Shown: in pieces, positions 29,858 through 36,111 of the stretch
How the letters are laid out: every line of letters starts with the position of its first letter
How positions within the stretch are numbered: position 1 is the first letter of the stretch
Assembly: GCA_030145205.1 (NCBI GenBank)
Contig: JAQYVZ010000029.1
Span: forward strand, 1 to 36,111
Direction: 5' to 3'
DNA length: 36,111 nucleotides
Origin: Desulfuromonadales bacterium
GTDB taxonomy: Bacteria; Desulfobacterota; Desulfuromonadia; Desulfuromonadales; BM103
Made by a program: the position numbers and the translations under genes
Notes under the pieces: generated by a model
What the model was told of the DNA's origin: nothing
Database searches by the model: none
Seen by the model: only the letters and a program-made list of their open reading frames with translations

Positions 29858-31513
29858 TTATTCTCCAGAGGGTGTCGCTCCCGGCAAGGTCATCGTGAAG
29901 ACACTGCCACCTCCGGTACGGGGGTGATAGTGCAGGTCGCCGCCCAAGTCGCGCATCAACTGGCGGGCGATGCTCAGGCCGAGGCCGCAGCCCTGCGTGC
30001 GCGTCGTCAGGGAGTCGTCGCCACGTTGGAACATGTCAAAGACCTTTTCGGCCTGTTGTGGCGCGATGCCCGGGCCGCGGTCGGCTACTTCGATGCAGAC
30101 CTGCTGTTGGTCAGCAACCAGTCGGAGCGACAATTCCTGCCCGTCGCCGGCATATTTCAGAGCGTTGTCCACCAGATTGAGTAGCACCTGTTCGACCGCG
30201 TCGCCATCGGTTGTTACCCGGACGGGGGTGTCGGGCAGATCACTCGACAATTCCAGCGGCGCGTCGGCCTGCAGTGTTGCATGGCTGGCGAGGGTTCTGG
30301 TCAGCAGAGCGTTAAGGTCAACCTCCTGGAAATGATACTGCTTGCGGCCCTGCTCGAGTCGGCTGAAATCGAGCAGGTTATTGACCAGGCGGGTAAGCCG
30401 GCGGGCTTCGCTGCCGATGACATCCAGGTAGCGGCGCCGTCGGTCAGTGGGCAGCTGCTCCTGCTCTTCAAGCATCTCAGCGTACATGCGGATGGTTGTC
30501 AGCGGCGTTTTCAGCTCATGGCTGACGTTGGAGACAAATCCCGTCTTGCGGCGGGCGTCCAACTGGTTGCGGCGGGCCTGCCAGAGCAGGAGTGAGCCGC
30601 CCAACAGAATCGCCGCGACCAGGATCAGGGTCAGGATGCTGCCGAGCCACCAAAGTCCCTGCTGCGTCGAGGCTGCTGTGGCCCTGCTGTACAGGCCGAC
30701 CTGCCAGTGGGGCAGGCTGGGTCCGACCGGCAGGCTCAGCGCCGGAACCGGATTGCCGGACAGATCAAGTTGTCCTCTTTGTTGAACGACCTGGCCGCGG
30801 TCATCCAGCAAAGCCCAGGCTTCTTGAGGGTTGGCGGGCTCGGGCAGAAGTGTGACCAGGCGCGACAGCAGGGCGGCCATCTCCAGCTCAATGCCGAAGC
30901 GGGTCTGGTCAGGATCGGTTGCCCAGATCAGGATATGCAGGCCCTCTTCCCAGAACCAGGGACGCCAGTCACTGCGGTGTCGTGTGCGGATTTCATCTGC
31001 GAGCGGGCGCGGGCTGCTTGCCGCCAGGGGGCGTGATTTTGCCAGTTCGGTCAGCTCCCGGCGGGCCTGGACCGGCGCCGGCGCCGCCGGGCTGTCTGCA
31101 GCAGGGAGCGCCCAGGCGGTCGACAGGTCAAACAGGGCGGCGTAACGCTGCAGGAAGGCCCGCTCTTCACTGCTTGTCGGGCGGTCCGGGTCGGGGAAAA
31201 TGACGCCGGGGCCTGGCCGCCAGACAAACACATTGCGGATCAAAGGGTTGCCCAGTCGCCAGTTTTCCAGGGCGTCGATATAGTTCTCTCCGGGAAGTTC
31301 GCGCAGCGAGGTTGCCAGGGCGTCGCGGGATTCGCTTACGGTCAGATGAATGGTCTCTGCGACCGCTGCCAGGCGCTCACGGTCGGCTTCCCGTGCGGCC
31401 ATGGCGAAGTTGTCCTGCTGCTTGTCGAGCAGGTAGAAGGCCATGCTGCCGATCAGCAAGGATGCGATCAGCAGCAATAGCCAGCCGAGAATCAGGTTGC
31501 GGGTGTGCATCAT
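29858..31513 (-). CDS. Membrane sensor histidine kinase
   Basis: This 551-residue kinase has transmembrane helices at about 6-28 and 284-308, a periplasmic sensing region of about 250 residues with no recognised domain, a HisKA domain with the phospho-accepting histidine in NVSHELKTPL (about residue 332), and an ATPase domain (DNALKYA, GPGIAP, GCGLGLSIA). There is no HAMP domain. It starts at ATG 31513 (31510 is also possible) and pairs with the OmpR-type regulator 2 bp behind. The VWA protein gene upstream (49 bp gap) is the likely third member of the operon. Confidence 0.93.
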   Translation of the reverse strand: MMHTRNLILGWLLLLIASLLIGSMAFYLLDKQQDNFAMAAREADRERLAAVAETIHLTVSESRDALATSLRELPGENYIDALENWRLGNPLIRNVFVWRPGPGVIFPDPDRPTSSEERAFLQRYAALFDLSTAWALPAADSPAAPAPVQARRELTELAKSRPLAASSPRPLADEIRTRHRSDWRPWFWEEGLHILIWATDPDQTRFGIELEMAALLSRLVTLLPEPANPQEAWALLDDRGQVVQQRGQLDLSGNPVPALSLPVGPSLPHWQVGLYSRATAASTQQGLWWLGSILTLILVAAILLGGSLLLWQARRNQLDARRKTGFVSNVSHELKTPLTTIRMYAEMLEEQEQLPTDRRRRYLDVIGSEARRLTRLVNNLLDFSRLEQGRKQYHFQEVDLNALLTRTLASHATLQADAPLELSSDLPDTPVRVTTDGDAVEQVLLNLVDNALKYAGDGQELSLRLVADQQQVCIEVADRGPGIAPQQAEKVFDMFQRGDDSLTTRTQGCGLGLSIARQLMRDLGGDLHYHPRTGGGSVFTMTLPGATPSGE

Positions 31514-31562
31514 AGCGGTCCAGGCCCGTCACCTGCTGACTGCAGGCGACGGGCATTTCAGG

Positions 31563-32888
31563 TCAATAGTCCTTCTGCTGTTTACGGATCCGGTAGCTCT
31601 CCGAACGGATTTCTTTCTTGCGGGCGCTGTCGAGATCATCGGCCTCATATTCCTCGGCTTCATCCGCCAACGTCGCGGCCGGGGCGGCCAGGGCCGGCAG
31701 GCCGAGAGCCTGGCTCTTCTGTTCGATCAGCTGGCGGCGCTGCTCCAGTTCACGCACCGCTTCATCCTTACGCCCGGCATTATAGAGGTCAAGCGCTTTG
31801 TCGCGCGACTCGGCAATTTCATTGGCGACCACCGATTTCTGCACCGCGGGTTTGACCGACTTGCGGACTTCTTCGGTGCTGCCGCTGTAGCGGGCCACAA
31901 CCTGAACAGAGCTCTGCTCCTGCTGTGCCGTCAGGACATTTTCATAACGGCAGTGGACGCGGGCCAGTTCAATCTCCTGGTCAGGGTGCCCCGCCGGGAT
32001 TTCCACCTCCACCAGGGCGTACTTGTTCTGGCCACCGTAAAGCTGGTTCATGCGCAGCTCCACCCGGTCGCCGCGGATGCGGCCGTCCCGACCGATAATC
32101 CGGACCGGCTTGACGCCTGCGGGACATTCGATCTCGATCACCACGCGGCGGGCCACGGTGTTGAGAACGTCTCCCAGCTCACTGGCGAAGATGCGCGGCA
32201 ACTCGCGGCTTTCGGCGACGAAGTAGTGGTTGCCGTCGCTGCGGTCCGCCAGCTGAACCATCAGGTCTTCGTTGTAGTCCGTGCCGACGCCAACGGTGGT
32301 GACGGAAATGCCCTCTTTGAGCAGGGCGGCACCCAGCCGCGCCAGGTCGGCGGGGTTGCTCGGGCCGACGTTGGCCAGGCCATCCGATAACAGGATAACA
32401 CGGTGAATATAATCGGTACCAAGGTGTTTGCGTGCTTCCGCGGCGCCCTGACTGACGGCTCCGAACAGGGCGGTGTTGCCGTCAGCCTGGATTTGTCGGA
32501 TGCGCGATTCGATCCAGGTGCTGTTGCGCGGACTTTGCGAAGGGACCAGGGTGTCGACCCGGTGGTCGTAGGCGACCAGGGCGAAGCGGTCGGCGCTGTT
32601 CAGGCGGCGCAAGGCTTCAATGGCGGCTTCGCGCGCTTTGGCGATTTTGCTGCCTTGCATGGAGCCGGAGCGGTCAAGGACCAGGGCCAGGTTGACCGGT
32701 GGCCGCTCGTTGCGGTCCTGGAACGGGAGGGCATCAAGGTTGATTTTGATGACAGCGGTCTGGGTCTGGCCGGCCGGCAGAACCGAGCGGTCGAGGTCAA
32801 CGGTGCAGTTGACCAGCGGTGTCGCGAGTGCGGGACTGGCTAACAGCAGGCCAAACAGTAGGTTGATACAGAGTTTCATCGGGGTCAT
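31563..32888 (-). CDS. Secreted VWA-domain protein
   Basis: This 441-residue protein has a signal peptide (about 1-22), a von Willebrand A domain (about 65-245) and a beta-sandwich-like region (about 248-330). The C-terminus is helical and charged (about 350-441), ending in a basic segment. The MIDAS metal site is complete: DRSGS at 72-76, T139 and D169. VWA domains bind metal and protein ligands. It heads an operon with the kinase and regulator below, so it may be part of the stimulus or act on the sensor; this is inference. The ATG at 32888 follows AAGGA. Confidence 0.88.
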   Translation of the reverse strand: MTPMKLCINLLFGLLLASPALATPLVNCTVDLDRSVLPAGQTQTAVIKINLDALPFQDRNERPPVNLALVLDRSGSMQGSKIAKAREAAIEALRRLNSADRFALVAYDHRVDTLVPSQSPRNSTWIESRIRQIQADGNTALFGAVSQGAAEARKHLGTDYIHRVILLSDGLANVGPSNPADLARLGAALLKEGISVTTVGVGTDYNEDLMVQLADRSDGNHYFVAESRELPRIFASELGDVLNTVARRVVIEIECPAGVKPVRIIGRDGRIRGDRVELRMNQLYGGQNKYALVEVEIPAGHPDQEIELARVHCRYENVLTAQQEQSSVQVVARYSGSTEEVRKSVKPAVQKSVVANEIAESRDKALDLYNAGRKDEAVRELEQRRQLIEQKSQALGLPALAAPAATLADEAEEYEADDLDSARKKEIRSESYRIRKQQKDY

Positions 32889-33093
32889 GGCAGTGTCCTT
32901 TCCGTGTCAAAGCGGGTCCGGGTGATGTCTTGAGGTGTTGTGCCGATTGGACCACTTTGCATGGCGGAAGTCGTCATGAGCCGGTAAAAGGTTGTAAAAA
33001 AATGTCATGTAGGTCAGGACATAGTGTATCAGGAACAGGATACAACAGGGTGAAGAGAAGTAAACCCTTTTGCGGAGTCGGCCAGCGGGTAGG

Positions 33094-34209
33094 TCATTGA
33101 GCGACGATATCGATCACAGTGATCTCAGGGGCTGAGAACAGGCGCATCGGCGGCCCCCAGCAACCGGTTCCCCGGTTGGTATAGAGATGACTGTCGCTGT
33201 CGAGCTGATAAAGGCCATCCTGCAGTGGATAGACCAGGCCAGTGATCAGGTTGAAGGGGAAAATCTGGCCGCGGTGGGCGTGCCCGGACAGCTGCAGGTT
33301 GAACCGATCCAAGCTGTCGTCAGTGATCCAGGGCCGGTGCTTCAGGAAGAGTGTGAAGCGGTCGCGGCGCGCCCCGGTGAGCGCAAGCTTGTCGCTTGAA
33401 GAGACCCCTCTGGTCGGGTCGGTGACGCCGGCAACCTGAATGCCGCCAGTCTCGACCAGGCGGTTGGTGAGGATATTGAAACCGGCCTTCTCCAGGAATG
33501 CGATGGATTGGTCCATGCCGGAGTAGATCTCATGATTACCGATAACGGCGAACTTCCCGAGCGGCGGGTTCAGGATGTGCCAGGCCTCGGTCAGCCCTTG
33601 AAGATGGCTGGCGCCTGCATCCAGAATGTCGCCGGTGGCAGCCAACAGGTCGGGTTGAAGCGTGTCGATTTCCCGAATAATTGCATTCAACTCTGCATCC
33701 CGGTTCAGCAAGCCAAGGTGTACGTCTGAAATTTGGACAATCCGTAGCCTCTGACGGTCGGTCGGCAACAGTGAGCTTTTTAGGGTGATGTGTTCTGTTT
33801 GTAGCCAGCGCGCTTCGAAAAAAGCGTAAGTGCCGGTGCAGAGGACGATCAGAACAATGAACAAGGTGACCCGCTGGCCGCGGAGAGCCCAACGTTTGAC
33901 CGGTGTACAGCTGCGACCGGCGAGGAAGATTGTGCCGTTCCATAAAGCCTGAGCAACGAACAGGGCGAACGCCAGCCAGAGAAATCCCATCCAGAGGTAG
34001 CCGGCCCAGGCCCAGATGCGCGCGGCGAAAAACAGATCGAACCTTTCCAGAACCCGGATAATAATCGGCGCGAAAATCATGCCGGTAGTCCAGATCAGCA
34101 GGCTGGCACGGACCCATTTGCCTTGTGGTAGCAGGGGCCGCAGCCCCCACCAGACCATCAGGTGCATGAGGCTGTAGATGCTTAAAAAAATAATAATGAA
34201 CAGTGGCAT
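33094..34209 (-). CDS. Membrane-anchored metallophosphoesterase (YkuE-like)
   Basis: This 371-residue protein has an N-terminal half (about 1-130) with four transmembrane helices and a calcineurin-like phosphoesterase domain (about 145-365). Metal-binding motifs are DVHLG (about 162-166), GDILDA, GNHE and SGHAHRGQ. The final GTGCWGPPMRLFSAPEI resembles the YkuE/YaeI group, which includes enzymes acting on UDP-diacylglucosamine or other phosphodiesters. The substrate is not assigned. It is preceded by a 113-bp gap that contains the lipoprotein gene's terminator. Confidence 0.9.
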   Translation of the reverse strand: MPLFIIIFLSIYSLMHLMVWWGLRPLLPQGKWVRASLLIWTTGMIFAPIIIRVLERFDLFFAARIWAWAGYLWMGFLWLAFALFVAQALWNGTIFLAGRSCTPVKRWALRGQRVTLFIVLIVLCTGTYAFFEARWLQTEHITLKSSLLPTDRQRLRIVQISDVHLGLLNRDAELNAIIREIDTLQPDLLAATGDILDAGASHLQGLTEAWHILNPPLGKFAVIGNHEIYSGMDQSIAFLEKAGFNILTNRLVETGGIQVAGVTDPTRGVSSSDKLALTGARRDRFTLFLKHRPWITDDSLDRFNLQLSGHAHRGQIFPFNLITGLVYPLQDGLYQLDSDSHLYTNRGTGCWGPPMRLFSAPEITVIDIVAQ

Positions 34210-34276
34210 CCGGTTCCCCTGGATGGGCAGGCTTGATCAGGTGTAGAGTCTCGGAGAAAACAACCTTGCCGGAATC

Positions 34277-34305
34277 AAAAAGGCCCCCGGGGAAACCGGG
34301 GGCCT
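34277..34305 (-). terminator. Rho-independent terminator of the lipoprotein gene
   Basis: A perfect 10-bp GC stem (34281-34290 with 34296-34305) with a 5-base loop is followed on the minus strand by a T run, 17 bp after the stop codon at 34323. Confidence 0.9.
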
Positions 34306-34322
34306 GAGTGTTTTTGCCAGAC

Positions 34323-35114
34323 TTATTCCTTGACGATTTCTGCGTCCTGGATAATCAGGTCGTAGTAGTAGCCGGAACCGAAGTCGACGGCGGTGGAGAG
34401 GGTGCCCGTGACCAGAACGGTGTCGCCGACGGCGGCTTCAGCCGTGGTCGTGACCGTCAGGTCGTTGCTGCCTTCGGCGCCGGTGCCATCCTGAATGTGC
34501 AGCCAGTTTTTCTTCATGATCTGGGTGCTGTATTTGACCACCTTGGCGCGGATTTTGATTGTCTTGCCCGAAAGCTCTTCTTGCTGAGCGAAGACGTCTG
34601 CGACTGTCAGGCCTTCTGCGGCAGGTGTGATGCCGGTCAGGTCAACCTCGGTTTTGCCAACCTTGGTGCTGCCACCAGTCATGGGCGGATGTCCGGCCGG
34701 CATTCCACCCGGAGCCGCTTCCGCTGAAGCGCCACCGACCATCACCGCCGAGACGAACAGGATGGAATCGAAGGTTCGGTCAAGCTCCTTGCTCGGGAAG
34801 TTGGTCATCAGGGTACCATCGGGAACGAGGACGGTGTCACCAACCTTGACCGGCATCTTGGTCGTGGCGACCCAGAAAGTCTCGCTACCGGTGTCTACTT
34901 GGAGATAGGTGTAGTTCAAGGCGTCCATGGTTTCAACGACCGTGCCGCTCTTACCGGGGGCCGCGGCCTCTTCTGCTGCCACCTTGGCCGGCGCGGCCGG
35001 CTGGGGTTGTTCAACAACTTTCTGGGGTACCGGAGCCGGGGGCTCCTGGCTGCAGGCGGAAAGAAAAGCAATGCCGCAAAGGGCAACGAGAAGACATGTA
35101 AGCAGTTTTTTCAC
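34323..35114 (-). CDS. OB-fold lipoprotein with an NrfJ-like N-terminal region
   Basis: A 263-residue lipoprotein with lipobox LSAC (cysteine at about residue 21). A Pro/Ala/Lys-rich linker leads to a domain (about 55-125) with GTVVETMDALNYTYLQVDTG and FWVAT; such sequences occur in NrfJ-like proteins of delta-proteobacteria. The second domain (about 165-260) is an OB-fold of the bacterial periplasmic type, with KIRAKVVKYSTQIMKKNWLHIQDGTG. It may bind small ligands or metals; the function is unknown. The start GTG at 35114 follows CTGGAGG; the open frame runs further to 35201 but without this signal or a signal peptide at its N-terminus. Confidence 0.82.
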   Translation of the reverse strand: MKKLLTCLLVALCGIAFLSACSQEPPAPVPQKVVEQPQPAAPAKVAAEEAAAPGKSGTVVETMDALNYTYLQVDTGSETFWVATTKMPVKVGDTVLVPDGTLMTNFPSKELDRTFDSILFVSAVMVGGASAEAAPGGMPAGHPPMTGGSTKVGKTEVDLTGITPAAEGLTVADVFAQQEELSGKTIKIRAKVVKYSTQIMKKNWLHIQDGTGAEGSNDLTVTTTAEAAVGDTVLVTGTLSTAVDFGSGYYYDLIIQDAEIVKE

Positions 35115-35265
35115 GAAAAGTTCCTCCAGAGTGAGCAGGGCGTGTGCCCCGGGTGTTATGGTGTTAACGATGCCGCCTGATCTTTTCGTTGGCGACATCA
35201 AAATGTTTCTCCCAAACTCAACTTATAGCATACCCTGGCCAATTGCTACAAGAGGCCCCTGGGTG

Positions 35266-36111
35266 TCATCCGCAGCGCCCGGCTTGACTGCAAATCTGGT
35301 GCAGTCTGGCAGTAATGTTCGGTGTCAGCTGGCCGGGTTTCAGGCGCCAGTTCCAGTTCCCGCCAACCGTTCCAGGGGTGTTGAAGCGAGCTGTTTCATC
35401 GAGGGCAAGAATGTCCTGACACGGCAGAACACAGAGCTGGGCCACACTCTCTTCGGCAAGTTTGATCAGGTCCCAAGGCATGTCAGGCTCTGTTTTGCCG
35501 AGAACCTTTGCAACGGCACGGCGTTGCGTGGCAGAGGCTTCCCGCCACCAGCCGAGTGTGGTGGCGTTGTCGTGGGTGCCGGTGTAGACCACGCACTCCG
35601 GGGTGAAGTTTGCAGGCAGATAGGGGTTGTCCGGTCCCGAGTCGAAGGCAAACTGCAGGATTTTCATGCCGGGGAAGCCGGCGTTCCGCCGCAAGGTTTC
35701 AACCTCCGGAGTAATAATACCCAAGTCTTCGGCAATGATCGGCAGAGGTCCGAATTCGGCCTGCAATCGTGAGAATAGTTTGGCGCCGGGAACCTTCTCC
35801 CAATGACCGTTGATGGCGGTATCTTCACCTGCAGGGATGGACCAGCAGGCCTGGAAGCCACGAAAATGGTCGAGCCTGACCAGATCGGCACAGAACAGGT
35901 CCCGGCGAAACCGCTTGAGCCACCAGTGGAATCCGTCTTGTTCCATGCGCTCCCAATTGTAGAGGGGGTTGCCCCAGAGCTGCCCGGTTTTGCTGAAATA
36001 GTCGGGGGGGACGCCGGCGACAGCGATGGGTCGGCCATCCTGGTCAAGCTGAAACAGCTCCTGGTGAGCCCAGACATCGGCGGAGTCATAGGCGACGAAA
36101 ATCGGGATGTC
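35266..36111 (-). CDS. malQ: 4-alpha-glucanotransferase (amylomaltase), 3' part
   Basis: The last 281 residues of MalQ, cut by the window edge; the start is beyond 36111. Glycoside hydrolase family 77 landmarks are seen: RLDHFRGF with the catalytic aspartate, the IIAEDLG region with the acid/base glutamate, and THDNATTLGWW. The frame continues unbroken to base 36111, where the extra residues (PIFVAYDSADVWAHQ) match MalQ. It transfers maltosyl units between glucans in glycogen or maltodextrin metabolism. It lies upstream of the lipoprotein gene with a 151-bp gap and is probably a separate unit. Confidence 0.94.
   Translation of the reverse strand, partial: DIPIFVAYDSADVWAHQELFQLDQDGRPIAVAGVPPDYFSKTGQLWGNPLYNWERMEQDGFHWWLKRFRRDLFCADLVRLDHFRGFQACWSIPAGEDTAINGHWEKVPGAKLFSRLQAEFGPLPIIAEDLGIITPEVETLRRNAGFPGMKILQFAFDSGPDNPYLPANFTPECVVYTGTHDNATTLGWWREASATQRRAVAKVLGKTEPDMPWDLIKLAEESVAQLCVLPCQDILALDETARFNTPGTVGGNWNWRLKPGQLTPNITARLHQICSQAGRCG

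Overview
The window looks like chromosomal DNA of a Desulfuromonadales-type bacterium (Geobacter/Desulfuromonas relatives). This is an inference from gene content: an acetate-type transporter carrying a cysteine-rich N-terminus, an OFA-family transporter, a double-Cache histidine kinase with a sigma54-type regulator, a caa3-type oxidase in a probable anaerobe, and moderately GC-rich DNA. No rRNA or tRNA gene was seen.

Layout. 1-2700: an integron-type integrase, a secreted YceI protein, and a 484-bp repeat element with long terminal inverted repeats. 2700-9810 (minus strand): a 3-hydroxyisobutyrate-dehydrogenase-family reductase, then a heme-copper oxidase operon transcribed SCO > subunit I > III > IV > II > CtaB. 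Subunit II carries two cytochrome c domains. 9955-11076 (plus): slyX, a membrane-anchored rhodanese and a MauE/DoxX protein, tightly overlapping. 11145-15308: a translation-factor island with a KamA/EpmB radical SAM enzyme, a J-domain protein, EpmA, EF-P with its modifiable lysine, and a divergently transcribed EfpL (YeiP) paralogue with an arginine tip.

15309-23417 is the most interesting part. An OFA transporter (plus strand) and an acetate/succinate-type transporter (minus strand) each lie behind a sigma54-like -24/-12 element. Upstream of each are three copies of a palindrome of the form TTTGCA-N4-TGCAAA in nearly the same geometry, with the nearest site about 105 bp from the -24 element in both cases. 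A membrane kinase with two Cache domains and its NtrC-type sigma54 activator lie next to them. The simplest reading is a small self-contained regulon for uptake of acetate or similar monocarboxylates. Between the two transporters, on the minus strand, is a candidate 115-nt small RNA with a strong sigma70-like promoter, a hairpin, an exposed anti-Shine-Dalgarno CCUCCU and a U8 terminator. A small zinc-ribbon gene nearby has a similar operator half-site in its promoter.

23517-27211 (minus): THUMP-domain RNA methyltransferase, AI-2E-family exporter, cyclic-nucleotide-binding protein and a secreted protein of unknown function. 27316-29148 (plus): uvrC. 29145-32888 (minus): a VWA-domain secreted protein followed by a kinase and an OmpR-type regulator. 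33094-36111 (minus): a membrane metallophosphoesterase, an OB-fold lipoprotein and the 3' part of malQ. A GC-rich interspersed repeat occurs in four intergenic gaps, in three of them as inverted pairs.
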